Shown here piece after piece: positions 1 through 5,348 of a stretch of DNA of 5,348 bases. The stretch spans positions 1-5,348 of the forward strand of contig JAAYAZ010000187.1 of the NCBI GenBank assembly GCA_012719115.1, written 5' to 3'. The translations under genes and the position numbers were made by a program. How positions within the stretch are numbered: the first letter of the stretch is position 1; every line of letters starts with the position of its first letter. The DNA comes from Dehalococcoidales bacterium (GTDB taxonomy: Bacteria > Chloroflexota > Dehalococcoidia > Dehalococcoidales > UBA5627). Under the pieces are notes generated by a model that was not told where the DNA came from, made no database searches, and saw only the letters and a list, made by a program, of their open reading frames with translations.

Positions 1-196
1 AAATTATTTTCTGTGACTACGGGATTGCTTTGGCGAATATTTATTTATTTTGGAGGTCTTCATAACGCATTTTATATTATTCCCCCGTCTAAATGGCCTA
101 TAATATTCTTATCCAATTAAATAATAGTATTGATTTCCACATATTACGGTCATATACTATGTATGCCACTCTCGAATAATCAACAAGGAGTATAAT
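1..196. other. AT-rich leader region without an assignable gene
   Basis: No gene can be supported here apart from the promoter at 130-158. On the plus strand one frame is open from the window edge to a TAA at 118-120 and another to a TAA at 63-65. Either could be the tail of a gene that starts outside the window, but neither encodes a recognisable motif, and the first is merely hydrophobic. The minus strand shows no start codon with a worthwhile frame. I therefore treat it as intergenic, with the caveat that up to about 120 bp may be the 3' end of an upstream gene. Confidence 0.4.
130..158 (+). promoter_or_regulatory. Sigma70-type promoter for the 54-aa gene and yjbQ
   Basis: A -35 box TTGATT (130-135) and a -10 box TATACT (153-158) are separated by exactly 17 bases. 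They match the consensus hexamers at 4 of 6 and 5 of 6 positions. Transcription would start near 165, giving a leader of about 30 nt before the ATG at 197, with the ribosome binding site at 185-190. This is the best promoter-like sequence in the window and would serve both plus-strand genes. It is inferred from sequence alone. Confidence 0.6.
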
Positions 197-361
197 ATGG
201 CTAAGAATACCGGTGATAATACTAGAAAGGGCGCTGTATCTAAAAGAGAACAAATTCTAAATCCTAAAACAGAAAAATGGACAAAGAGGGATAAAGAGAC
301 AGGACAATTCATTGACGTAAAAAGCAATGGAGAACCATTTAAAGGAGTTACTAAAAAATAG
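197..361 (+). CDS. Small basic conserved-type protein of unknown function (54 aa)
   Basis: This ATG frame encodes 54 residues ending in TAG. It has a strong ribosome binding site, AAGGAG (185-190), six bases before the start, and a good promoter upstream, so it is very likely a real gene despite its size. The product is hydrophilic and Lys/Arg-rich: an N-terminal MAKNTGDNTRKGAV stretch, a central LNPKTEKWTKRD segment, a TGQFIDVK segment and a C-terminal PFKGVTKK. There is no signal peptide, membrane segment or Cys/His metal site. I recall similar 50-60-residue hypothetical proteins with NPKT, KRD-TGKF and PFKGV blocks in many bacteria and phages, but I know of no assigned function. The alternating basic and Gly-containing blocks would suit a nucleic-acid-associated or unstructured protein, which is only a guess. 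It ends 10 bp before yjbQ and probably shares its transcript. Confidence 0.8.
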   Translation: MAKNTGDNTRKGAVSKREQILNPKTEKWTKRDKETGQFIDVKSNGEPFKGVTKK

Positions 362-371
362 TTAATAATAA

Positions 372-788
372 ATGATTATAACCGAAAACATCAGCCTTAA
401 AACCAACGGCGAGTGCGATGTCGTAAACATCACACATCATGTCGAGACGGAATTAGCCAAATCCAACCTCAAAAACGGAATTGTGACTGTATTTGTTACC
501 GGCTCAACAGCCGGAGTGACAACTATCGAATATGAAGCGGGGCTTGTGACGGATATCAAAGAGGCATTCGAGCGGATTGCTCCTAAAGGCATATCCTATG
601 CCCATAACGAAACCTGGGGAGACGGCAACGGCTATTCTCATATACGTGCGTCCCTGCTTGGGGCATCTATTGTCATTCCCTTCGAAAACTTTAAAATGGT
701 TCTTGGAATGTGGCAACAAATCGTGCTTATAGATTTCGACAACCGCCCGCGCAACAGGGAAGTGGTGGTGCAGGTTATGGGGGAATAA
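372..788 (+). CDS. yjbQ: YjbQ/UPF0047 family protein (138 aa)
   Basis: The 138-residue length is normal for the YjbQ (UPF0047) family, small cytosolic proteins with a compact beta-rich fold. The E. coli member has been reported to have weak secondary thiamine-phosphate synthase activity. The true cellular role is unsettled. Family hallmarks are present in order: GSTAGVTTIEYE (44-55), His78-Asn79, the GDGNGYSH block (83-90) with the conserved Asp84, Asn86 and His90, RASLLGAS (92-99), GMWQQ (112-116) and the C-terminal DFDNRPR segment (121-127). His78 and His90 are the likely metal or active-site residues. The start is fixed by an in-frame TAA directly before the ATG (369-371). No Shine-Dalgarno lies at normal distance: the nearest AAGGAG (342-347) is 24 bases upstream, inside the 54-aa gene. 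Translation may therefore depend on coupling to that gene, whose stop is 10 bp away. Family assignment is firm, function is not. Confidence 0.93.
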   Translation: MIITENISLKTNGECDVVNITHHVETELAKSNLKNGIVTVFVTGSTAGVTTIEYEAGLVTDIKEAFERIAPKGISYAHNETWGDGNGYSHIRASLLGASIVIPFENFKMVLGMWQQIVLIDFDNRPRNREVVVQVMGE

Positions 789-791
789 AAT

Positions 792-888
792 ATCCGTTCG
801 TCCTGAGCTTGTCGAAGGATGTACTTTATAAAATATCCCTCTTAATCACCCAGCCGTTATGGTTCGACAGTCATTACCGTGAACGGAT
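792..888 (+). repeat. Palindromic repeat element, copy A (~97 bp)
   Basis: This intergenic element begins with ATCCGTTC (792-799) and ends with its exact reverse complement GAACGGAT (881-888). Its left 31 bases (792-822) recur at 1696-1726 on the opposite strand with two mismatches. A second block (851-870) recurs at 1665-1684, also inverted, with 18 of 20 bases matching. The left arm contains CCTGAGCTTGTCGAAGGA, a motif I recall as abundantly repeated in many environmental bacterial genomes. No coding capacity is seen. It starts three bases after the yjbQ stop and fills most of the gap between the convergent yjbQ and folE genes. It looks like a REP- or MITE-type non-autonomous palindrome. 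Confidence 0.8.
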
Positions 889-893
889 TTTTT
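854..893 (+). terminator. Probable intrinsic terminator of the yjbQ unit
   Basis: CCGTTATGGT (854-863) can pair with ACCGTGAACGG (876-886) as a ten-pair stem that includes one G-T wobble and one bulged G, around a 12-base loop. A single A and then six T residues (888-893) follow. This is the arrangement of a Rho-independent terminator on the plus strand, about 65 bp beyond the yjbQ stop. It lies wholly in the right part of repeat copy A, so the repeat supplies the stem. No comparable T-run is seen on the minus strand for folE. The pairing was done by eye and no energy was calculated. Confidence 0.5.
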
Positions 894-920
894 ATAATCT
901 CGAAATGACAATAAGGAATA

Positions 921-1487
921 TTACTTGCCGTGAATCAAAGAGAAGAACTCGGCACGGCTGTCAGAGCGGCTGCGGAAAGTGCCGCGTAGCGCGGATGTTA
1001 AAACACTGGCGCCCGGCTTCTTGATGCCCCTCATCGTCATACACATATGCTCAGCCTGAATAACAACCCCGACACCATCAGGGGCTAATCCCTTAACGAT
1101 TGTATCAGCAATATCGGTTGCCATTCTCTCCTGAATTTGCGGACGCTTTGCGATTATTTCCACTACTCTTGCCAGTTTGCTGATGCCTACCACCCTGCCT
1201 TCTTTGTTGGGAATATAGCCGATATGAACTATACCGTAAAAAGGCAGAAGATGGTGTTCACACATCGAGTAAAAGGGTATATCCTTTAAAATTACCATCT
1301 CACGATGTCCCAATTCGTAACCGACTTTTAACTCCTCAACAGGATCCATATTCATCCCCATAAAAAGCTCGGTATACATCTCAGCAAAACGCCTCGGAGT
1401 TTCCAATAAACCCTCGCGGTTCTTATCTTCGCCGATAGCGTCAATGATTTCTTCAACAGCCCTTCTTATTTTCTCTTCGTCGAACAA
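921..1487 (-). CDS. folE: GTP cyclohydrolase I
   Basis: FolE converts GTP to 7,8-dihydroneopterin triphosphate plus formate, the first step of tetrahydrofolate and related pterin synthesis. It works in the cytosol as a Zn-dependent homodecamer. The 188 residues are the full length usual for bacterial type I enzymes. Zinc ligands Cys76 and His79 lie in SMCEHHLLPF (74-83), and Cys149 in EHMCMTMRG (146-154), which also carries the conserved His147. The GTP-site block GISKLARVVE (101-110), RPQIQERM (115-122) and the terminal ALRGTFRS segment are intact. The start is TTG: upstream codons in this frame run to a TAG at 1518-1520 without an ATG, and AAAGAGGA (1495-1502) lies just before the TTG, its AGAGG core eight bases away. 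No other folate gene is in view. The gene converges on yjbQ and lies between two inverted repeat copies. Confidence 0.96.
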   Translation of the reverse strand: MFDEEKIRRAVEEIIDAIGEDKNREGLLETPRRFAEMYTELFMGMNMDPVEELKVGYELGHREMVILKDIPFYSMCEHHLLPFYGIVHIGYIPNKEGRVVGISKLARVVEIIAKRPQIQERMATDIADTIVKGLAPDGVGVVIQAEHMCMTMRGIKKPGASVLTSALRGTFRSRSDSRAEFFSLIHGK

Positions 1488-1522
1488 TTTTCTATCCTCT
1501 TTGTTATTATTTAGATACTACC

Positions 1523-1551
1523 AGATTATCACTACGAGAGTAATTCGACAA
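1523..1551 (-). promoter_or_regulatory. Possible folE promoter
   Basis: On the minus strand, TTGTCG (1546-1551) is followed 17 bases later by TAATCT (1523-1528), or 15 bases later by the better -10 match GATAAT (1525-1530). Neither arrangement is ideal, since the better -10 has short spacing. The 274-bp gap before folE and the repeat element within it suggest that folE does have its own promoter in this stretch. The -35 candidate lies in GCTTGTCGAA (1544-1553), ten bases identical to the core of repeat copy A. Confidence 0.3.
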
Positions 1552-1624
1552 GCCTTTTACAAACTTTTACTGAAAGATTCTTCTCTAGATTGTCGTTTTA
1601 ATTTCTTAAGGCTAAATATCAGAG

Positions 1625-1726
1625 AACCGTTCGTGTCGCTTGTGATGAGGCTCCCGAAGGAAGCCTGTCGAACCAAAACGACTGGATTACAAGGCACATC
1701 CTTCGACAACCTCAGGATGAACGGAT
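1625..1726 (-). repeat. Palindromic repeat element, copy B (~102 bp, inverted relative to A)
   Basis: This is a diverged copy of the element at 792-888, on the opposite strand. Positions 1696-1726 match 792-822 (29 of 31 bases) and 1665-1684 match 851-870 (18 of 20). The outer ends CCGTTC (1627-1632) and GAACGG (1719-1724) are exact reverse complements. Its right half, read on its own strand, differs from copy A by carrying an extra hairpin (1648-1666, eight pairs with one mismatch, loop GAA). It also lacks the T-run found after copy A, so it is a poorer terminator candidate. It lies 35 bp past the flavin reductase stop and upstream of folE. Confidence 0.75.
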
Positions 1727-1761
1727 TATTGGGCCGGTACTTCTCATAATAACACCCTCAA

Positions 1762-2349
1762 TTACAACTTCAATTCTTTGGCATAGACTTCCCGTTTTAA
1801 AGTGTGTATACCGGCTTGCTTGATATTCAGATACTGTTCACAGCCCAAATATAATACGGGATTAACCTTTTCCATGTTGAGAGTACCATCATCGTAGAAA
1901 TATTCTTCCTGAATATGAGTAGCCACCACCTCGCCGATTACCATACTGTGACCTTCATATAACTTCTCCTCCACTACCTTACATTCAAAAGCGGCGTAGG
2001 CATGAGCCAGTATTGGAGCAGAAGTTTTTACGGATTTTTCCTTTGAGATGCCGTAAGTAGCGAATTTATCGCATTCTTCACCCTTACTACCACCGATTGC
2101 TGCCACCAGTTCGGCATGAGTTTCAGGCAGGAGGTTTACGGCAAATTCACCGCTTTCTTTAATAAGCCTGTAAGTAAAGTGGGAAGTGCCGGTTACAAAG
2201 GCAATCAAAGGAGGGTTTTTTGACATTGGCATATGCCAGGCGACCGCCATTCCATTATCCCTGCCCTGATGGCTTGCCGTAACAATGAGTGGGATACGCG
2301 GATAATGCTGATAGAACGACCCGACACTGTTAATTAGTTTCTTTGCCAT
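1762..2349 (-). CDS. Flavin reductase-like FMN-binding split-barrel protein (flavoredoxin type)
   Basis: The 195-residue protein has the layout of the flavin reductase-like domain family, cytosolic FMN-binding split barrels that include flavoredoxins and NAD(P)H:flavin oxidoreductases. Visible family features in order are: an N-terminal PRIPLIVTASHQGRDNGMAV strand region (17-36) typical of FMN-phosphate contacts; the segment NPPLIAFVTGTSHFTYRLIK (45-64); SGEFAVNLLP (66-75); a mid-region with CDKFATYGIS (93-102); the AAFECKV strand (119-125); a GHSMVIGEVVATHI strand (133-146); and the NPVLYLGCEQYL motif (163-174). The start is an ATG with GGAG (2356-2359) six bases upstream. Gaps of 212 bp before and 274 bp after suggest a single-gene unit, but no convincing promoter was picked out. 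The electron partner is unknown: members of this fold donate electrons to diverse oxygenases or reductive pathways, and nothing nearby identifies one. Confidence 0.85.
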   Translation of the reverse strand: MAKKLINSVGSFYQHYPRIPLIVTASHQGRDNGMAVAWHMPMSKNPPLIAFVTGTSHFTYRLIKESGEFAVNLLPETHAELVAAIGGSKGEECDKFATYGISKEKSVKTSAPILAHAYAAFECKVVEEKLYEGHSMVIGEVVATHIQEEYFYDDGTLNMEKVNPVLYLGCEQYLNIKQAGIHTLKREVYAKELKL

Positions 2350-2408
2350 TTTTCTCTCCGATTGTGTTATTTTTATTAAGATTATGGTTTAACTATCAAT
2401 AAGAAAAC

Positions 2409-2549
2409 GTCATTCCGGAGGGAGCGAAACGACTGAAGAATCTGGAGGCCTACTTTTATTATCCCTCATTCCCAACAGTTGGGACTTCCCCATTGGGAAG
2501 CCATTTCTCCAGATAATTTGTCCCGATAAGTCAGGGCTCCAAGTATGAC
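2409..2549. repeat. Second-family palindromic element, copy C (~141 bp)
   Basis: The ends are imperfect inverted repeats. GTCATTCCGGAG on the left compares with GTCATACTTGGAG read from the right on the other strand, and they agree in GTCAT and GGAG. Nested inside are ATCTGGAG (2440-2447) with its exact complement CTCCAGAT (2507-2514), a 15-bp palindrome of seven-base arms (2470-2484), a hairpin CTTCCC/GGGAAG (2485-2500), and another small hairpin (2522-2536). It has no coding capacity and no sequence match to copies A and B. It fills most of the thrC to flavin reductase gap, starting 12 bp after the thrC stop. It resembles non-autonomous MITE- or REP-type elements. I recall similar GGAGCGAA-CGACTGAAGAATCT repeats in other bacteria. 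Confidence 0.65.
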
Positions 2550-2561
2550 AAACAGTCTTTT

Positions 2562-3614
2562 TTAAAACCCAATAGCCTTTTCAATTGCAGACAGGTCTGC
2601 CGGGAGTTGTAAGAACGGCTCAGAATTCCTGATAGCGGTATCAGCATCCTTAAGTCCGTTCCCGGTTACAATACAGACAATTTTTTTACCGGAGAAGTCC
2701 ATCCCATTTTTTACCATCTTTAAAAGCCCGGCATAAGGCGCAGCCGAAGCCGGCTCACCGAATATACCTTCTCTGGCTGCCATAATTTTCTGCGCCGCCA
2801 GTATTTCTTCGTCGCTAACCATATCAATCAGTCCACTCGACTCATCACGCGCTCGCGTCGCCTTCTCCCAACTGGCAGGATTGCCGATACGAATGGCTGT
2901 CGCAACCGTTTCCGGTTTTTCAACAGGGTAACCGTGAACAATAGGAGCGGCGCCTTCTGCCTGGAAACCCATCATTCGCGGCTTTTTGGTTGACTTCCTG
3001 ATATCGTAATACTCTTTAAATCCCTTCCAGTATGCCGTTATATTACCGGCGTTACCGACAGGTATAAAGAGATAATCAGGGGCATCTCCCATTTCATCGA
3101 TGATTTCAAAAGAAGAGGTTTTTTGACCTTCAATACGGTTGGGATTTATTGAATTCACCAGAGCAATGGGATGCGTTTCGGTTATGGTGCGCACGATTTT
3201 TAGCGCCTGGTCAAAATTGCCGTCGATTGCCACGATTTGTGCGCCGTGCACAATAGCCTGCGCCAGTTTTCCCTTTGCAATTTTCCCTTCCGGTATGACT
3301 ATGACGCACTTTAATCCCATCGCCGCCGCATAAGCCGCTGCTGATGCACTGGTATTACCGGTTGATGCACAGATGACCGCTTTGCTGCCATCCTCGATAG
3401 CCTTAGCCATAGCTACCACCATACCCCTATCCTTAAAAGAACCGGTAGGGTTGCATCCCTCCAGCTTAAAGTATAACTCGTCGCAACCTATGTCTTTGTA
3501 AAGGTTTTTCGACTTTACCAGAGGAGTATCACCTTCACCGATACTAAACATCGGGGTTTTTTGATTTATCGGTAAATAATCTTTATATCTAAACAGTACA
3601 CCTGATTTTGCCAT
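2562..3614 (-). CDS. thrC: Threonine synthase
   Basis: ThrC converts O-phospho-L-homoserine to L-threonine and phosphate, the last step of threonine synthesis. It is a cytosolic fold-type II PLP enzyme. At 350 residues it is the short form, without the longer N-terminal region of the E. coli-type enzyme. The PLP lysine is Lys61 in NPTGSFKDRGM (55-65). ASTGNTSASAAAYAA (83-97) contacts the substrate or cofactor carboxylate, PVGNAGN (185-191) is the PLP phosphate-binding loop, and VTGNGLKD (316-323) is the C-terminal cofactor segment. The reading frame extends 14 codons further upstream to 3656, but that start would overlap hom and adds residues unlike the family. The ATG at 3612-3614 has GAGGA five bases before it and lies one base after the hom stop, so I choose it. 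It forms an operon with hom. Threonine dehydratase and related PLP enzymes share the fold, but the SFKDRGM and VGNAGN context beside hom favours ThrC. Confidence 0.95.
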   Translation of the reverse strand: MAKSGVLFRYKDYLPINQKTPMFSIGEGDTPLVKSKNLYKDIGCDELYFKLEGCNPTGSFKDRGMVVAMAKAIEDGSKAVICASTGNTSASAAAYAAAMGLKCVIVIPEGKIAKGKLAQAIVHGAQIVAIDGNFDQALKIVRTITETHPIALVNSINPNRIEGQKTSSFEIIDEMGDAPDYLFIPVGNAGNITAYWKGFKEYYDIRKSTKKPRMMGFQAEGAAPIVHGYPVEKPETVATAIRIGNPASWEKATRARDESSGLIDMVSDEEILAAQKIMAAREGIFGEPASAAPYAGLLKMVKNGMDFSGKKIVCIVTGNGLKDADTAIRNSEPFLQLPADLSAIEKAIGF

Positions 3615-3615
3615 C

Positions 3616-4917
3616 TTATTCCTCAACACGTATAAAATTATTGATTTCTTTAACAACTTCTAAGTTATTTAATTCATCGAGCGCGGCACGCATCGCTTCT
3701 TCAACAGCCGGATGTGTCATTATTACAACTTCCGCCGACTTCTCCTCGATATTATCTTCCTTCTGCAAAGCTGTTGATATGCTTATTCCGCAATCACCGA
3801 AAACTCCCGCTATACTTGCCAAAGCGCCCGGTTTATCGTTAATCGTCATCCTGATATAGTATCTGTTTATGATTTCCGGCATAGGTTTTATTCTTTTACC
3901 TGGCTTAATCTTCCAGTAATTATATGATGTATCACCGCAGGCAATTTTTTTGGCCGCCTGAATGACATTAGCCACAACAGCGCTTGATGTCGGCTTGGCG
4001 CCGGCTCCTTCACCCCAAAAAGTTACTTTACCGACCAAGTCACCCTCAACCAGAACTGCATTATAGACACCATCTACCTTTGCCAGGAAGCTGTCATCTG
4101 GAACAAATGCCGGATAAACATGAACTTCTACAAACCCGTTACTGTGCCTGGCAATCGCCAGCAACTTAATGGCATAGCCCAATTCGCTGGCATAACGAAA
4201 ATCACGACTTTCAAGTTTAGAAATGCCCTCACAGAATATATCGTCCGGGCTAATTTTGATTTCCATGGTAAGGGATGCCATAATAGCCAGTTTATAAGCA
4301 GCATCGATACCTTCAATGTCTTTTGTCGGGTTAGCTTCCGCATAGCCCAGGTTCTGTGCCTCGGATAGCGCTTCCGGATAATCGATATCTTCAGAAGACA
4401 TTCGGGTAATTATATAATTCGTTGTCCCGTTTATAATGGCATATATTCCTTCTATGTTATTGGCAACCAGATCTTTTTGCAGCGGAGCTATAAGAGGAAT
4501 TCCTCCCCCCACAGCCGCCTCATAATTAATACTGACATTATGAAGTTTTGCCAGCTCCATCAGTTGGGAACCATGCTTGGCGATTAGTTCTTTATTAGCG
4601 GTAACTATATGTTTGCCCAATTTAATAGCACGTTCATGATACGAAAGCGCCGGATTTACTCCGCCAATCAGCTCGATTACAATATCCATATCCGGGGTAT
4701 TAAAGAAATCATCCTCATCGGTAGTGAATAATTCCGAATCAACAGCTTTCGCTTTAGGAGTACCCAAATCAGGTTCAATAACCTTTATTTTACGCAAAAC
4801 AACCGGGCAACCGGCCTGTTCTGAAATATGTTCTTGCCTGTCAAGTAAAACACGCGCAACCTGACTTCCGATTACCCCGAAACCCATCAACCCGACACCG
4901 ATACTTTTCTTTTCCAT
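3616..4917 (-). CDS. hom: Homoserine dehydrogenase with C-terminal ACT domain
   Basis: Hom reduces L-aspartate-4-semialdehyde to L-homoserine with NAD(P)H, the branch point toward threonine, methionine and isoleucine. The 433 residues are a typical monofunctional length, with no aspartokinase fused. The N-terminal Rossmann domain shows GFGVIG (12-17). TANKELIAKHG (106-116) carries Lys109. The substrate domain has EAAVGGGIPLI (133-143), NGTTNYI (163-169) and the catalytic region from Glu194 through Asp205 to Lys209, which align with the Glu-Asp-Lys set of the yeast enzyme. WGEGAGAKPTSSAVV (301-315) closes the catalytic part. A C-terminal ACT domain (about 354-427, IRMTINDKPGALASIAGVFG at 355-374) is the usual site for feedback inhibition, by analogy by threonine. 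The start is an ATG with AAGGG (4927-4931) nine bases upstream. It follows the isomerase gene by 36 bp and precedes thrC by one base. Confidence 0.97.
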   Translation of the reverse strand: MEKKSIGVGLMGFGVIGSQVARVLLDRQEHISEQAGCPVVLRKIKVIEPDLGTPKAKAVDSELFTTDEDDFFNTPDMDIVIELIGGVNPALSYHERAIKLGKHIVTANKELIAKHGSQLMELAKLHNVSINYEAAVGGGIPLIAPLQKDLVANNIEGIYAIINGTTNYIITRMSSEDIDYPEALSEAQNLGYAEANPTKDIEGIDAAYKLAIMASLTMEIKISPDDIFCEGISKLESRDFRYASELGYAIKLLAIARHSNGFVEVHVYPAFVPDDSFLAKVDGVYNAVLVEGDLVGKVTFWGEGAGAKPTSSAVVANVIQAAKKIACGDTSYNYWKIKPGKRIKPMPEIINRYYIRMTINDKPGALASIAGVFGDCGISISTALQKEDNIEEKSAEVVIMTHPAVEEAMRAALDELNNLEVVKEINNFIRVEE

Positions 4918-4953
4918 TACGACTAACCCTTATCTTTTAATAATTTTTGATGA

Positions 4954-5348
4954 TTATGAACCCGAGACCTTAGCAGCTGCCATTTTTTTCATATCTTCGA
5001 TATTTTCGGCTAACACTACGCCATCTTCGCCAAAATCTGCTATCCACTCATCAAGAGCATCCCCGATTAATAAATCCATATGCTCCTCCGAAATCTCACG
5101 GGTATCTCTATCGGTTACCATATATAACCAGTAACCGCCTTTGGTGCTTTGTTCGCTATCCTTAATAGCATCACTCACCGTGTTTAACTCAACATCGGAA
5201 TTAAACACAAACTCTTCGAAAACAACGGAATATGTCCCCTCTTCGACTTCTAAAACAGCGCCGTTTTCCTCGTCCCATATGGTAGAGTACTGCTCGGCTA
5301 ATTCATCGAAATCTCCGCCACCATCCAGCAAAGACAATATTTCTTCAG
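4954..5348 (-). CDS. Probable parvulin-type peptidyl-prolyl isomerase, C-terminal part (cut by window edge)
   Basis: The frame is open to the right edge, so only about the last 130 residues are seen and the start lies outside. A TTG near 5337 is an ordinary Leu codon rather than a start, because upstream codons continue as EEI before LSLLDGGGDF. The opening ILSLLDGGGDFDELAEQYS is the parvulin signature, in which a helix is followed by GGDF-ELA--YS. It is followed by FEEFVFNSDVELNTVSDAI, like the FEEAAF-L--GE-S-PV strand-helix, then GYWLYMVTDRD, and a C-terminal helix ending in ALDEWIADF. Such PpiC/SurA-like proteins catalyse proline isomerisation and assist folding, usually outside the membrane with an N-terminal signal or anchor, which cannot be checked here. 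The stretch is very acidic. The usual GGxLGW turn is missing, so it is a divergent member. The stop is 36 bp before hom. Confidence 0.65.
   Translation of the reverse strand, partial: EEILSLLDGGGDFDELAEQYSTIWDEENGAVLEVEEGTYSVVFEEFVFNSDVELNTVSDAIKDSEQSTKGGYWLYMVTDRDTREISEEHMDLLIGDALDEWIADFGEDGVVLAENIEDMKKMAAAKVSGS

Noticed and set aside
99..104. TATAAT as an additional -10 box
   Set aside because: It is a perfect hexamer, but no acceptable -35 box lies about 17 bases upstream and the region is AT-rich. The 130-158 promoter is better placed.
1..120. 3' end of an upstream plus-strand gene
   Set aside because: One frame is open from the edge to a TAA at 118-120, but 39 codons of hydrophobic residues without a motif do not support a call.
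710..1024. Plus-strand open frame across the yjbQ end, repeat A and the folE 3' end
   Set aside because: It is out of frame with yjbQ, runs through a repeat and antisense to folE, and encodes nothing recognisable.
792..1726. CRISPR array or insertion sequence
   Set aside because: There are only two diverged, inverted copies with no regular spacing, and no transposase or cas gene.
1444..1749. Plus-strand open frame across the folE upstream region and repeat B
   Set aside because: It is composed of folE antisense, intergenic sequence and repeat B. It has no ribosome binding site of note and no family resemblance.
2470..2536. Hairpins after thrC as a classical intrinsic terminator
   Set aside because: Neither strand has a T-run directly after these stems, so they are better explained as parts of the palindromic element. 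A factor-dependent stop cannot be excluded.
3615..3656. Longer thrC start adding 14 residues
   Set aside because: It would overlap the hom 3' end, adds residues unlike ThrC N-termini, and the ATG at 3612-3614 has a well-placed ribosome binding site.
3984..4368. Several short open frames inside hom on both strands
   Set aside because: hom is an intact, clearly conserved coding region throughout, so these are by-products in other frames.

Overview
This is an ordinary bacterial chromosomal window with compact housekeeping genes and short intergenic gaps rich in palindromic repeats. No tRNA, rRNA, CRISPR array, transposase or phage gene is visible. The protein sequences, notably homoserine dehydrogenase, look to me most like Chloroflexota, possibly Dehalococcoidia-like anaerobes. 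That placement rests on memory of family sequences and is tentative. The DNA is moderately AT-rich.

Layout. The left edge (1-196) is AT-rich and has no assignable gene, but it holds a good sigma70-type promoter at 130-158. This drives a short plus-strand unit: a 54-residue basic protein of unknown function (197-361), then a YjbQ/UPF0047 protein (372-788). Everything else is on the minus strand. Read in the direction of transcription from the right edge, it runs: C-terminal part of a probable parvulin-type peptidyl-prolyl isomerase (cut by the window end), hom (homoserine dehydrogenase), thrC (threonine synthase), a flavin reductase-like protein, and folE (GTP cyclohydrolase I), which converges on yjbQ.

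How the genes work together. hom and thrC are one base apart, almost certainly co-transcribed, and supply two of the three steps from aspartate semialdehyde to threonine. Homoserine kinase (thrB), the step between them, is not in the window. The isomerase gene ends 36 bp before hom and may belong to the same transcript. The flavin reductase and folE sit behind gaps of 212 and 274 bp and probably have their own promoters. FolE makes dihydroneopterin triphosphate for folate or other pterins.

The most notable non-gene content is repetitive. Two diverged copies of one ~100-bp palindromic element lie in opposite orientation on either side of folE (792-888 and 1625-1726). An unrelated ~141-bp palindromic element (2409-2549) fills the gap after thrC. 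Each element sits just past the stop codon of a gene, and the first probably contains an intrinsic terminator. I found no convincing evidence of a new defence, mobile or regulatory system. The repeats and the 54-residue protein are the items most worth a second look.
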